In this document: positions 23,130-32,322 of the stretch, piece by piece
Numbering within the stretch: the stretch's first letter is position 1
How the letters are laid out: each line of letters starts with the position of its first letter
Assembly: GCA_017440375.1 (NCBI GenBank)
Contig: JAFSHK010000049.1
Location: forward strand, 1-33,329
Reading direction: 5' to 3'
Length of the DNA: 33,329 bases
Origin: Lachnospiraceae bacterium
GTDB taxonomy: Bacteria; Bacillota; Clostridia; Lachnospirales; Lachnospiraceae
Notes under the pieces: generated by a model
Databases searched by the model: none
Seen by the model: the letters and a program-made list of their open reading frames with translations, nothing else
Told to the model about the DNA's origin: nothing
Translations under genes and position numbers: made by a program

Positions 23130-23200
23130 AAATGTTATCTCCTCTCTACAAACGCTCTGTCTTGTGACAACCATATGTTCTATAGATAAGATAACATTTA
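23129..23200 (-). promoter_or_regulatory. Inverted repeat able to sequester the start of the 36-aa gene
   Basis: On the minus strand TAAATGTTATCT (23200-23189) is a perfect 12-bp complement of AGATAACATTTA (23140-23129). The second arm spans the end of the Shine-Dalgarno, the spacer and the A of the start codon. The loop is 48 bases. If both arms are in the transcript, the fold would hide the start region, which points to translational control. Confidence 0.55.
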
Positions 23201-23266
23201 GTCAGTCCTATAAAACGGACTTTAAATCATCCATTCTCTCATATCAATTCCAAATTACTGTGACTG

Positions 23267-26200
23267 TTACACTAACAACACTTCCTGCATATCACATAAC
23301 AATTCTTCCGTCAATGTCAGCAGTAATTCCTCATCCCGTTCTACCATGCCATATTTTTTATATCGATAGCGGAAAACCGGTGTTCCTTTCGGGTCAAAAA
23401 CTAATTTTCCTTTATGCTTCTGCAATAAAACAGGAATATTTTCTATCGCAATCTTAGCATCGGATCTAAGCTGGAACTGAATAGATTCGTTCTTTCCCTT
23501 CACTTCAGGCATGAAAAGTTGATGCGCTTTGATTCGAATCAATGCAATTCGCAACAAATTATCTACGGATTTCGGTATTTCTCCGAAACGATCCAGAAGT
23601 TCTTCCTTCATATCCTCGCATTCTCTGTCATTTTCAATTCCTGCAATGCGTTTATAAATATCTAACTTCTGAATTTCGTTTACAATATAAGATGGTGGAA
23701 TATAGGCATCCACATCCAAATCAATACTGGTATTAAAATCTTCAATGGTAGAGATACCTTTCAGATTTTTCACAGCTTCATTCAACATCTTACAGTATAA
23801 ATCATATCCAACTGCCTGCATATGTCCATGCTGTCTCGCACCAAGAAGATTTCCGGCTCCACGAATCTCCAAATCTCGCATAGCAATCTTGAAGCCACTT
23901 CCCAAATCCGTAAATTCTTTGATTGCTTCCAATCGCTTCTCGGCTATTTCTTTTAGCATTTTATCCCGCTTATACATCAGAAAAGCATAAGCGGTACGAT
24001 TCGAACGACCAACTCTTCCTCGCAACTGATACAACTGAGAAAGACCCAGATTATCGGAATCATGAATAATCATTGTATTTACATTGGAAATATCCATTCC
24101 GGTTTCAATAATCGTCGTAGAAACCAGTACATCAATATCCCCCTCAACAAAATCATACATAATTCGTTCTAATTCATTTTCTTTCATTTGCCCATGTGCA
24201 AAGGCTACATTCGCCTCTGGCACAAGATTTTGAATTGTCGCTGCAATATCAGCAATATTATTGACTCTGTTGTACACATAATAAACCTGTCCGTCTCTGG
24301 AAAGTTCTCGCACAATCGCTTCCCGGACTAGTTCTTCGTTATACTCACATACAAAAGTCTGTATCGGCAATCGTTCATTCGGTGCTTCCTCAAGCACACT
24401 CATATCACGAATGCCGATTAAACTCATATGAAGGGTTCTTGGAATCGGTGTCGCTGTCAACGTCAACACATCGATATTCTCCTTCATTTTCTTAATCTTC
24501 TCTTTATGTGTAACACCAAAACGCTGTTCCTCATCAATGATTAGAAGTCCTAAATCTTTAAAAACAACATCTTTGGATAAAACACGGTGTGTTCCGATAA
24601 CGATATCCACCATACCTTTTCGCAAATCTTCAATGGTTTTCTTCTGCTCTGTGGCGGTACGGAATCTGGACATCAAATCCACACGCACCGGAAAATCCTT
24701 CATACGCTGCACAAACGTATTATAGTGCTGTTGTGCCAGAATTGTCGTCGGTACAAGATAGACTACCTGCTTTCCTTCCTGTACTGCCTTGAACGCTGCA
24801 CGAATCGCAATTTCCGTTTTACCGTAACCAACATCACCACAGATAAGGCGATCCATAATTTTGGAACTCTCCATGTCGGCTTTCGTCGCCTCAATCGCAC
24901 TTAACTGGTCTTCTGTTTCTTCAAACGGGAACATCTCTTCAAATTCTCGTTGCCAAACCGTATCTTTTCCATACTGAAAACCATTTTTCTGCTGACGCGC
25001 AGCATACAATTCTACCAAATCCTGCGCAATCTCGTTGACCGCACTGCGCACCTTGGATTTGGTACGATTCCACTCCTGAGTACCCAATTTATTTAACTTC
25101 GGTGTACCTCCTGCGTCTGCCGAAGCATATTTCTGAATTACATCCAATCCGGTAGCCAGAATATACAGATTTCCACCGTCTCGATATTCGATTTTAATAT
25201 AGTCTTTTATAACTTTTTCTACTTCTACTTTTTCAATGCCTCGATATACACCAAGTCCGTGACTTTCGTGTACCACATAATCGCCTACCTTCAGCTCAGA
25301 AAAATCATTGATTTTCTGTCCTTCATAGACTTTTTTCTTCTTCTTTTTCTTCTTCTCAGCACCGAAAATATCACTCTCAGAAATCACGGCAAATTTCAAA
25401 AGCGGATATTCAAATCCCTTCAAAACTCTGCCGTAATAAGTCATAATCTCACCCGGCTGCACTTCTCTGAATGGATCATCACTATAAAAAGAAGTAAGTC
25501 CCTGCTCACGCAAATCTTCTGCCAGACGTTTTGCTCTTGTTCTGGAACCGGATAATAAAATCACACGATAATTATTTTTCCGATATCTTCCCAAATCCTT
25601 AACTAGTGCATCAAAACTATTATTATATGAAGGCATACTCCTAGCCTGAATATCAAATTTGTGTTCAGCTTTAAACAATGGATTTTTCCCATCCATCATT
25701 GCAATCGTAACCACTCTGCGATTTGCTAACTTCGCTGCCACTTCTTCACTACGGAAAAGAACGTCCATCTGTCCCGGCAAAATATATCCTTTCTCGGCAC
25801 GGTGCATCATACTTTCTCGAAATTCCAACTCAACCGCGCTTGCATGCTCCTTCACACGAATCGGTTCATCTACGAAAATGCAACTTTTCTCCGCCGGAAA
25901 GAAATCCAAAAAAGTAGTTAATTCCGGATAAAAATAGCGAATATAACTTTCCAGATTTACAGCATTGATAGAAACGCCTAATTCCAAAAGCTGCTCCCGC
26001 AATTCTTTAATCTGCTGCTCTACGCGATGTGCCTCTTCCGTTTTCATTTCTTTCCGAAGCTTTCCGGAAAATTCTTTTCCTTCTTTTTCAATGACTTTGA
26101 TTCCGGCATGAAGTTCATCTTTACTAAGAACTAATTCCGTTGCCGGATAAATTGCAATCGACTCCAATTTTTCAATGGAGCGCTGACTTAACATATCAAA

Positions 26201-26809
26201 ACTACGAATCGATTCTACATCTTCTCCCCAAAGTTCAATTCGGTATGGGTTTTCTTCCGTCAAATCAAAAACATCTACAATACCACCGCGAATGCTGAAC
26301 TGCCCCGGTGCCTCTACCTGATAGTTTTTTACATAGCCGAGCTCTGCAAGCTGTTTTGCCAGTTTACTTTCGTCAATCGTACTCTGTTTGTTAATGCGAA
26401 TAACACTTTCCTGCAAAGTAGAAAGCGGAATTTGTGGTGCCATCAGGGAATCAAACGTTGTAATAATAGTTACCGGTTTTCCCTCCATAATTTTACGCAA
26501 GCAGTTTATTCGCTGCTTTATAAGCTGATTTCCATGAATATCCGCTTGAAAAAAGATTAAATCTTTTGCAGGATAAATAACCGTATTTCTGTCATAAAAT
26601 TTATAATCTTCATAAAGTTCTTTCGCCTTTATATCACTAAAAGTAACGATGATTTTATATCGAAAACCATCGCTGAGTCCATAAATCATGTGTAGCTTCT
26701 CAGAATCCACACAGCCGCTTAACGCAACGACTGTTTTCTCCTTCTCAAGCATTTTTCTTATTTCACCAAATTCTCCCAGTTCTTGTAAGGGCGCCAGTAA
26801 TGCTCTCAC
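23267..26809 (-). CDS. mfd: Transcription-repair coupling factor
   Basis: A 1180-residue ATP-dependent DNA translocase that removes RNA polymerase stalled at lesions and recruits UvrA. It has an N-terminal UvrB-like module (about 1-470), an RNA-polymerase-interaction domain beginning at ELKVGDYVVHESHGLG (about 500-560), and a RecG-like helicase core with Walker A CGDVGYGKTE and Walker B L-I-I-D-E-E-Q. Helicase motifs TATPIPRTLHMSL and LRGRVGRSNR are present, with a C-terminal TRCF domain after about 1010. A run of eight lysines (AE-K8-VYEG) sits in the linker just before the polymerase-interaction domain. Length is normal. It starts 9 bases after the pth stop, so the two are co-transcribed. 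Confidence 0.97.
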   Translation of the reverse strand: MRALLAPLQELGEFGEIRKMLEKEKTVVALSGCVDSEKLHMIYGLSDGFRYKIIVTFSDIKAKELYEDYKFYDRNTVIYPAKDLIFFQADIHGNQLIKQRINCLRKIMEGKPVTIITTFDSLMAPQIPLSTLQESVIRINKQSTIDESKLAKQLAELGYVKNYQVEAPGQFSIRGGIVDVFDLTEENPYRIELWGEDVESIRSFDMLSQRSIEKLESIAIYPATELVLSKDELHAGIKVIEKEGKEFSGKLRKEMKTEEAHRVEQQIKELREQLLELGVSINAVNLESYIRYFYPELTTFLDFFPAEKSCIFVDEPIRVKEHASAVELEFRESMMHRAEKGYILPGQMDVLFRSEEVAAKLANRRVVTIAMMDGKNPLFKAEHKFDIQARSMPSYNNSFDALVKDLGRYRKNNYRVILLSGSRTRAKRLAEDLREQGLTSFYSDDPFREVQPGEIMTYYGRVLKGFEYPLLKFAVISESDIFGAEKKKKKKKKVYEGQKINDFSELKVGDYVVHESHGLGVYRGIEKVEVEKVIKDYIKIEYRDGGNLYILATGLDVIQKYASADAGGTPKLNKLGTQEWNRTKSKVRSAVNEIAQDLVELYAARQQKNGFQYGKDTVWQREFEEMFPFEETEDQLSAIEATKADMESSKIMDRLICGDVGYGKTEIAIRAAFKAVQEGKQVVYLVPTTILAQQHYNTFVQRMKDFPVRVDLMSRFRTATEQKKTIEDLRKGMVDIVIGTHRVLSKDVVFKDLGLLIIDEEQRFGVTHKEKIKKMKENIDVLTLTATPIPRTLHMSLIGIRDMSVLEEAPNERLPIQTFVCEYNEELVREAIVRELSRDGQVYYVYNRVNNIADIAATIQNLVPEANVAFAHGQMKENELERIMYDFVEGDIDVLVSTTIIETGMDISNVNTMIIHDSDNLGLSQLYQLRGRVGRSNRTAYAFLMYKRDKMLKEIAEKRLEAIKEFTDLGSGFKIAMRDLEIRGAGNLLGARQHGHMQAVGYDLYCKMLNEAVKNLKGISTIEDFNTSIDLDVDAYIPPSYIVNEIQKLDIYKRIAGIENDRECEDMKEELLDRFGEIPKSVDNLLRIALIRIKAHQLFMPEVKGKNESIQFQLRSDAKIAIENIPVLLQKHKGKLVFDPKGTPVFRYRYKKYGMVERDEELLLTLTEELLCDMQEVLLV

Positions 26810-26818
26810 TTCTCTTAC

Positions 26819-27388
26819 CTATCCTTTTTTATTAAATTGATTCATTGCTGCATCCGGGCCATCTGTCATAATCACTTCTAAAGCCTCTACTGCCTTTTTC
26901 ACACTTTCTGCTATCTGCTCCTTTTCATCTTGTTGAAAATGTCCCAGAACATAATCCGCTAAGTCATAGCCGGAAGGCTTCTCGCCTACTCCCATGCGAA
27001 TTCTTCGAAATTCATCATGTCCAAGATGAAGTATAATATTCTTCAGTCCGTTATGTCCACCCGCACTTCCTTTTTTGCGCACACGTAACTGTCCCACATC
27101 CAGACTGATATCATCCGAAATCACTATCAATTCTGCTGTTTCATCTATTTTATAATAATCTATGATATCACGCACACTTTCACCACTCAGATTCATAAAA
27201 GTTTGCGGTTTTACCAAAATTACTTTTTGTCCTGCAATAAATCCTTTGCCGATAATTGCTTTATGCTTTTTCTCACTCACACTGATATTATGCTTCTTAG
27301 CCGCTTCATCAATTGCCATGAAGCCTACGTTATGTCTTGTATTTTCATAATCCTTACCCGGATTTCCCAATCCTACGATAATATACAT
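26819..27388 (-). CDS. pth: Peptidyl-tRNA hydrolase
   Basis: A 189-residue enzyme that recycles peptidyl-tRNA released from stalled ribosomes. Family motifs are G-L-G-N-P-G-K-D-Y with N-T-R-H-N-V-G-F (catalytic His20), V-K-P-Q-T-F-M-N-L-S-G, and S-D-D-I then K-G-S-A-G-G-H-N-G-L-K. Length is typical (the Bacillus homologue is called SpoVC). GGAGGAGAT precedes the ATG. Directly followed by mfd. Confidence 0.97.
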   Translation of the reverse strand: MYIIVGLGNPGKDYENTRHNVGFMAIDEAAKKHNISVSEKKHKAIIGKGFIAGQKVILVKPQTFMNLSGESVRDIIDYYKIDETAELIVISDDISLDVGQLRVRKKGSAGGHNGLKNIILHLGHDEFRRIRMGVGEKPSGYDLADYVLGHFQQDEKEQIAESVKKAVEALEVIMTDGPDAAMNQFNKKG

Positions 27389-27445
27389 ATCTCCTCCATG
27401 TGCTTCTTACACAATATTTAGCATACCTTAGTTCTTTCCTAATTA

Positions 27446-27474
27446 CGTAAGAAAAGGATGCCTCAGCATCCTTC
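27446..27474 (-). terminator. Terminator of spoVG
   Basis: AAGGATGC (27454-27461) and GCATCCTT (27466-27473) form an 8-bp stem with a 4-base loop. On the minus strand CTTTTCTT follows the stem. It lies 23 bases after the spoVG stop and separates it from pth. Confidence 0.65.
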
Positions 27475-27496
27475 TCCTACACTTATTAAATTACTC

Positions 27497-27769
27497 CTAT
27501 ACGTCATCCGGTTCTAAAAGTGCTTTTTCATAGCTTTCCAGAATAATTTTCTGAATGCTTTCTCTGGTAGCAGAATTTATCGGATGTGCTATATCTCGAT
27601 ATTCGCCATCAGTCGCTTTTTTGCTTGGCATAGCAATAAAAAGCCCTTTTTCGCCTTCAATTACTTTAATGTCATGCACTACAAATTCATCGTCAATGGT
27701 AATCGAGACGATTGCTTTCATCTTGCTGTCTTGAGTCATTTTACGTACGCGGACATCAGTAATTCTCAT
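27497..27769 (-). CDS. spoVG: Septation / sporulation regulator SpoVG
   Basis: A 90-residue protein matching the SpoVG family along its length: [63 protein letters not shown]. SpoVG is a site-specific DNA- and RNA-binding regulator that affects septation and sporulation genes in Firmicutes. The ATG at 27769 is chosen: AGGAGG lies 9 bases upstream and the family begins there, while the frame open to 27790 only covers the ribosome site. It lies upstream of pth and mfd, as in Bacillus. Confidence 0.96.
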   Translation of the reverse strand: MRITDVRVRKMTQDSKMKAIVSITIDDEFVVHDIKVIEGEKGLFIAMPSKKATDGEYRDIAHPINSATRESIQKIILESYEKALLEPDDV

Positions 27770-27786
27770 GAAGCTCAGCCTCCTTA

Positions 27787-27915
27787 TCATATGATACCGA
27801 ACAGGTCACTGTCGGCTTTCACAAGCTTTTCCACACAAGTCATACCCATTAAGCCACGTAGCTTGTAATAAACATCCTTATCTTTTGAATCGAATAAACC
27901 TACATTAGATAACAA
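27787..27915 (-). CDS. Possible small ORF between glgD and spoVG (TTG start)
   Basis: A 42-codon frame with a TTG start. Its tail reads [20 protein letters not shown] then DSDLFGII, and its TGA is followed directly by the spoVG ribosome site (TGATAAGGAGG). The spacing (20 bases after the glgD stop) and the protein-like composition suggest a gene or the remains of one. The start codon is weak, with only AAGAG close by, and no family is recognised. It may be the end of a lost gene. Confidence 0.3.
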   Translation of the reverse strand: MLSNVGLFDSKDKDVYYKLRGLMGMTCVEKLVKADSDLFGII

Positions 27916-27935
27916 TGGCTCTTACTATAATAACA

Positions 27936-29054
27936 CTAAATTACGTATCTGTCATTATGTTCTACAACAATCTCTATACCATTTTCTCCTTTGTGATAAG
28001 AATTAGCACGGATTGTGCCTCTACTTTCTACAATACAGTTCTCTATATGAGTGTTATCTCCAATGTAAACATCATTCAAGATAATGGAATTTTTAATGTA
28101 ACAATTATTACCTATATAAGTTTTCTTAAAAATAACGGAATCTTCTACCGTACCATTTACAATACATCCACTGGAAATTAAGCTGTTCTTGATGCTTGCT
28201 CCTAAGTTGTATTTTGCCGGTGGATTATCATCTACTTTAGAATAGATGTCCGGATACTGTTTGAAGAAATAGTTTCTGATATTCGGTTGAAGGAAATCCA
28301 TATTGGTTCTGAAATAATCATCTACTGTCGCAACATTACTCCAATATTCTTTGATTTTATAACCGTAGATTCTCTTCATGTCTTTAAAACGAATTAAAAT
28401 ATCTTTTACAAAGTCATAACGATCTTCTGCTGCGCACTTCTCAATCATTTCAATCAATTGACGTCTTCTGACTACATAAACACCGCAAGAAATCGTATTT
28501 GATCTTGCAACGACCGGTTTTTCTTCAAATTCTTCAATACGGCATTCCTCATTCATTTTAATAGTACCAAAACGTTCTACATTAATATCTGGTGCCATAT
28601 CTTTGCAAACGACCGTAATATCCGCTTTTTTCTCAATATGATATTCCAGAATCTTATTATAATCCATTTTATAAACACAATCACCTGATGAAATTACTAC
28701 ATACGGTTCATGACTGTTTTTCAAGAAAGAAAGATTCTGCGCAATCGCATCTGCTGTACCACGATACCAAGCATTGCTTTCTGCTGTTACTGCAGGAGTG
28801 AAAACATATAAGCCCCCCTGTTTACGTCCGAAATCCCACCATTTAGAAGAACTCAGATGTTCATTCAAGCTGCCTGCATTATACTGTGTAAATACTGCAA
28901 CCTTATTGATATGGGAATTCGACATATTACTAAGTGCAAAGTCAATACTTCGGTAGCTTCCTGCAATCGGCATAGCGCAAACAGCACGTTTTTGGGTCAA
29001 TTCTTTAATTCTGTGGTTATTACCACCAGCTAAAATAATTCCTATTGCTCTCAC
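27936..29054 (-). CDS. glgD: Glucose-1-phosphate adenylyltransferase, GlgD subunit
   Basis: A 372-residue GlgD, the partner subunit of ADP-glucose pyrophosphorylase in Firmicutes glycogen synthesis. The nucleotidyltransferase fold is recognisable ([29 protein letters not shown]). The loop that reads GGQGSRLG in GlgC here reads GGNNHRIK, and the lysine motif KPA is replaced by VCAMP. This supports a non-catalytic, regulatory subunit as known for GlgD. The C-terminal beta-helix (hexapeptide-like repeats [20 protein letters not shown]) is about 285-365. It starts 4 bases before the end of glgC (ATGA overlap), so the two are translationally coupled. Confidence 0.95.
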   Translation of the reverse strand: MRAIGIILAGGNNHRIKELTQKRAVCAMPIAGSYRSIDFALSNMSNSHINKVAVFTQYNAGSLNEHLSSSKWWDFGRKQGGLYVFTPAVTAESNAWYRGTADAIAQNLSFLKNSHEPYVVISSGDCVYKMDYNKILEYHIEKKADITVVCKDMAPDINVERFGTIKMNEECRIEEFEEKPVVARSNTISCGVYVVRRRQLIEMIEKCAAEDRYDFVKDILIRFKDMKRIYGYKIKEYWSNVATVDDYFRTNMDFLQPNIRNYFFKQYPDIYSKVDDNPPAKYNLGASIKNSLISSGCIVNGTVEDSVIFKKTYIGNNCYIKNSIILNDVYIGDNTHIENCIVESRGTIRANSYHKGENGIEIVVEHNDRYVI

Positions 29055-30325
29055 TGTTCTTCACCTGCCTTAATCAATGTTCTACCACTTGGAAGACTGC
29101 CATCTTCATAATCCGCTGCTGAGGTTACACCAAATACAACTGAATTCTTTCCAATAGAAATTCCTTTCGGAATGACACTCTTCTCACCTACTGTCACAAT
29201 ACCATGATTGTAAATATGTGGGTCTGTTTCATTCTGAACCTCTTCACCAACGCCCAGTTTTACATCATCTTCGATTTCTACATGTTCTGCAACAATAGCT
29301 TTATTTAATTCACAGTCCTTACCGATTACCGTAGAATTCATGATAATAGAATCTCTGACAACTGTACCTTCGCCAATAACTACGCCACATCCAATAACAG
29401 AATTATAGATTTTACCATGTATTTCTGCGCCTTCACCAACAATACTTCTCTCTACAACACTATCCGGTGCAAGATACTGTGGCGGAAGAATTTCACATCT
29501 GGTATAAATCTTCCAGTATTCTTCATATAAATTAAATTCAGGAACAATGTCAATCAACTCCATATTAGCTTCCCAGTATGAATTCAATGTTCCTACATCT
29601 TTCCAATAACCGTTAAACTCGTATGCATAAAGAGGTGATCCGTTTTTATGACAGTAAGGAATGATATGTTTACCGAAGTCAAGTCCAGGCTGTTCTGCAT
29701 TTGCAAGCAACGCCGCCTTTAATGTCTTCCAGTTGAAAATGTAAATACCCATAGAAGCCAGATTACTTCTCGGATTCTCCGGTTTCTCTTCGAAATCGGT
29801 AATCTTACGGTTTTCATCTGTAATCATAATACCAAAACGCTTCGCTTCTTCCATTGGTACCGGCATAACTGCTATGGTTACTTCTGCACCATTCTGCTTA
29901 TGGAAGTCCAGCATCACTTCATAATCCATTTTATAAATGTGGTCACCGGAGAGAATCAATACATATTCCGGATTAAAGCTCTCCATGTATCCAATATTCT
30001 GATAAATCGCATTCGCCGTACCCGTATACCATTCACTATTAGTACTCTTCTCGTATGGCGGAAGTACAGTAACACCACCAATATTTCTATCTAAATCCCA
30101 CGGAATACCGATTCCGATATGCGTATTCAGCCGAAGTGGCTGATACTGTGTCAAAACACCAACTGTATCAACACCGGAATTGATGCAATTACTCAGCGGA
30201 AAATCAATAATTCTGTACTTACTGCCAAATGATACTGCCGGCTTAGCCACTTTAGATGTCAAAACACCTAATCTGCTTCCCTGACCACCTGCCAACAGCA
30301 TGGCAATCATTTCTTTCTTAACCAT
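29051..30325 (-). CDS. glgC: Glucose-1-phosphate adenylyltransferase, catalytic subunit
   Basis: A 424-residue enzyme making ADP-glucose from ATP and glucose-1-phosphate, the committed step of bacterial glycogen synthesis. Motifs are [13 protein letters not shown] for nucleotide binding, [38 protein letters not shown] with the catalytic Asp, and FEEKP with the sugar-phosphate Lys. A left-handed beta-helix follows from about residue 290 and carries the allosteric site. AGAGGTG precedes the ATG. It is the first gene of the glgC-glgD pair; glycogen use during sporulation is a known Bacillus/Clostridium theme and fits the spoVG neighbour. Confidence 0.96.
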   Translation of the reverse strand: MVKKEMIAMLLAGGQGSRLGVLTSKVAKPAVSFGSKYRIIDFPLSNCINSGVDTVGVLTQYQPLRLNTHIGIGIPWDLDRNIGGVTVLPPYEKSTNSEWYTGTANAIYQNIGYMESFNPEYVLILSGDHIYKMDYEVMLDFHKQNGAEVTIAVMPVPMEEAKRFGIMITDENRKITDFEEKPENPRSNLASMGIYIFNWKTLKAALLANAEQPGLDFGKHIIPYCHKNGSPLYAYEFNGYWKDVGTLNSYWEANMELIDIVPEFNLYEEYWKIYTRCEILPPQYLAPDSVVERSIVGEGAEIHGKIYNSVIGCGVVIGEGTVVRDSIIMNSTVIGKDCELNKAIVAEHVEIEDDVKLGVGEEVQNETDPHIYNHGIVTVGEKSVIPKGISIGKNSVVFGVTSAADYEDGSLPSGRTLIKAGEEQ

Positions 30326-30677
30326 ATCCTCACCTCTTGTTTCTGATAAATATTATATAAAAAGTATAAAAACTTATTTTGTTTTATAAGTATATCACAC
30401 CCCAAGCAGAAAGTGAATATTATTTACAAAATAATTCTCTTTTTATAATCGTAATCTTATTCATAAATAACAATATTTTTGGAATTTTTTGTTGTTTTTT
30501 CAATATTTTACACAACTTTATTTTTTTTGTATTTTACATAGATTTGTCTTTTTGTAAATTTTTAATAAAAAAGCAATTTTTACCATCTCCTTTCCTTTTT
30601 GTGTAAAATTAGGTTGGTTTTTTTGTTACAAATGCGTATAATACTTATAATAATAAAAAGATAGGAAGTCATAGATT
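30326..30677. other. AT-rich divergent intergenic region, glgC / murC
   Basis: This 352-base gap holds the upstream regions of both genes. Its centre (30380-30600) is extremely AT-rich with many T-runs and no ORF I would defend. A TATAAT lies near the glgC side (about 30351-30356 on the minus strand) but without a good -35. The murC promoters are listed separately. No hairpin, riboswitch or RNA gene is recognised. Confidence 0.6.
30614..30651 (+). promoter_or_regulatory. Overlapping promoters of murC
   Basis: Two perfect TATAAT boxes (30637-30642 and 30646-30651) each have a candidate -35 at 17 bases: TTGGTT (30614-30619) and TTGTTA (30623-30628). The second is the better match. Transcripts would have leaders of about 20-30 bases. 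Confidence 0.6.
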
Positions 30678-32060
30678 ATGTATCAAATTGATTTTGAAAA
30701 TCCGATTCATGTCTACTTTATCGGAATCGGTGGTATCAGCATGAGCGGGCTGGCAGAAATACTTCTTTCAGAAGGTTTTAAAGTATCCGGTTCTGACAGA
30801 CAGGAATCTCCGCTTACAAAAACTTTATGTGACAAAGGTGTTTCCATTTATTACGGACACCAGAAAGAGAACCTTTCCATCGTTCCCGATTTAATTGTAT
30901 ATACCAGTGCCATTAAAGAAGATAATCCGGAAATGATTGCCGGCAAGGAATTGCATGTTCCTTTCTTATCACGCGCTCAACTGCTTGTACAAATGATGAA
31001 AAATTATAAACTTCCCATTGCAGTCAGCGGCACTCATGGTAAAACCACTACAACTTCCATGCTTTCCCAGATTCTTCTGGAAGGAAAGACGGATCCCACC
31101 TTGTCCATTGGTGGTATTTTTCAACCAATAAACGGGAATATCCGTGTCGGTAAGTCGGATTACTTTGTAACGGAAGCGTGTGAATATACCAACAGCTTTT
31201 TGAGCTTTTTCCCGAAAATCAGTATTATCCTTAATATAGAAGAAGATCATCTGGACTTTTTTAAAGATATTAATGAAATCCGCGATTCCTTCCATCAGTT
31301 TGCAAAACTGCTGCCTGTCGACGGAACTTTAATTATAAACGGTGATATCCCATATGCCGAAAAAGTTACCGCGGATTTGGCTTGTCACATCATCACCTAT
31401 GGTTCGTCCGATTCTTCTGACTATTATCCGGTCGATATCACTTACGATACCGCCGGACATCCATCCTTTACTTTGATGTCGAAAGATGGTCAAAAGGAAG
31501 GCACCTACACCTTACATGTTCCGGGCATCCACAATGTTTATAACGCAATCGCCGCAATCGCTGCCGCCAAACTACTTGGCATCGACGAAAGCGTTATTAT
31601 AAAAGCGTTGTCTGATTTCAAGGGAACCGACAGACGATTTGAATACAAAGGTCAGGTAAACGGCTTCACTATAATAGATGATTATGCACATCATCCCACA
31701 GAAATTACTGCAACTTTACAAGCTGTGAAAAATTATCCGCACAAAACGACTTGGTGCGTGTTCCAACCCCATACTTATACAAGAACCAAAGCCTTTTTGT
31801 CTGACTTTGCAAAAGCTTTGTCACTTGCTGACAAAATCATTCTTGCTGACATTTATGCTGCAAGAGAAAAAGATACACTCGGCATCAGTTCAAAGACTTT
31901 GCAGGAAGAAATCCTGAAGCTTGGAAAAGAATGTTACTACTTTCCTTCTTTTGCAGAAATTGAAAATTTCATTTTGAAAAATTGCACAAAGGATGATTTG
32001 TTGATAACTATGGGGGCCGGGGATGTCGTAAAAATCGGTGAAAATTTACTTCAAAAATAA
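30678..32060 (+). CDS. murC: UDP-N-acetylmuramate--L-alanine ligase
   Basis: A 460-residue Mur ligase that adds the first amino acid, L-Ala, to UDP-MurNAc in the cytoplasm. The N-terminal Rossmann motif is FIGIGGISMSGLA (14-26). The ATP loop is GTHGKTTT (118-125), followed by EACEYTNSFL and NIEEDHLDFF in the catalytic domain. DDYAHHPTEI and FQPHTYTRTK mark the C-terminal domain and are MurC hallmarks. Length is normal. AGGAAG lies 9 bases before the ATG. A terminator follows and separates it from the DnaD-family gene. Confidence 0.97.
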   Translation: MYQIDFENPIHVYFIGIGGISMSGLAEILLSEGFKVSGSDRQESPLTKTLCDKGVSIYYGHQKENLSIVPDLIVYTSAIKEDNPEMIAGKELHVPFLSRAQLLVQMMKNYKLPIAVSGTHGKTTTTSMLSQILLEGKTDPTLSIGGIFQPINGNIRVGKSDYFVTEACEYTNSFLSFFPKISIILNIEEDHLDFFKDINEIRDSFHQFAKLLPVDGTLIINGDIPYAEKVTADLACHIITYGSSDSSDYYPVDITYDTAGHPSFTLMSKDGQKEGTYTLHVPGIHNVYNAIAAIAAAKLLGIDESVIIKALSDFKGTDRRFEYKGQVNGFTIIDDYAHHPTEITATLQAVKNYPHKTTWCVFQPHTYTRTKAFLSDFAKALSLADKIILADIYAAREKDTLGISSKTLQEEILKLGKECYYFPSFAEIENFILKNCTKDDLLITMGAGDVVKIGENLLQK

Positions 32061-32212
32061 TTATCCACAATATCCACACGAAAAGAACTTTTTTCCGGTT
32101 CTTTTTGCTGTGGATATTTTTCTTCTTTATGAAAATGCCATAAACGATTGCAAAAATCATTTCAAATGACACCCTTCGGAATATACATCCAAGGTTATCC
32201 ACATTATCCACA
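32061..32212. other. Cluster of five DnaA-box-like 9-mers
   Basis: TTATCCACA, the bacterial DnaA-box consensus, occurs exactly at 32061-32069, 32195-32203 and 32204-32212. ATATCCACA occurs at 32070-32078, and on the minus strand at 32109-32117. The plus-strand boxes form two tandem pairs with a 9-bp step. A weaker TTATGAACA follows at 32216-32224. Boxes bind the replication initiator DnaA; here they lie between murC and a DnaD-family gene. Confidence 0.75.
32070..32127 (+). terminator. Terminator of murC, with DnaA boxes as outer stem
   Basis: The inner stem is AAAAGAAC/GTTCTTTT (32081-32088, 32098-32105). The outer stem is ATATCCACA/TGTGGATAT (32070-32078, 32109-32117). The junction pairs through C-G and G-T with one bulged base, giving about 19 bp. 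TTTTTCTTCTTT follows on the plus strand. It ends the murC transcript 10 bases after the stop. Confidence 0.75.
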
Positions 32213-32277
32213 AAGTTATGAACAGGTGTTTGTTTTTTCTTTCTGGCAAATTGACTATATCTTTTTAAAATTTGCTA

Positions 32278-32286
32278 TGCTATAAT
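32278..32286 (+). promoter_or_regulatory. Extended -10 promoter of the DnaD-family gene
   Basis: TGCTATAAT is an extended -10 (TGn-TATAAT). The -35 at the normal distance is poor; a TTGACT at 32251-32256 is 24 bases away, which is too far. The DnaA boxes end about 65 bases upstream. Confidence 0.55.
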
Positions 32287-32322
32287 TCTGCTTACTTTGG
32301 TAAATATATATAAGGGTATGGT

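Noticed and set aside
25329-25353. Run of eight lysine codons inside mfd, possible slippage or insertion
   Set aside because: The frame is intact, codons mix AAA and AAG, and it lies in a flexible linker before the polymerase-interaction domain where such runs are tolerated.
32061-32322. Chromosomal replication origin
   Set aside because: No dnaA, dnaN or rpmH lies beside the boxes in the visible DNA; a regulatory or titration cluster is the safer reading unless genome skew shows otherwise.
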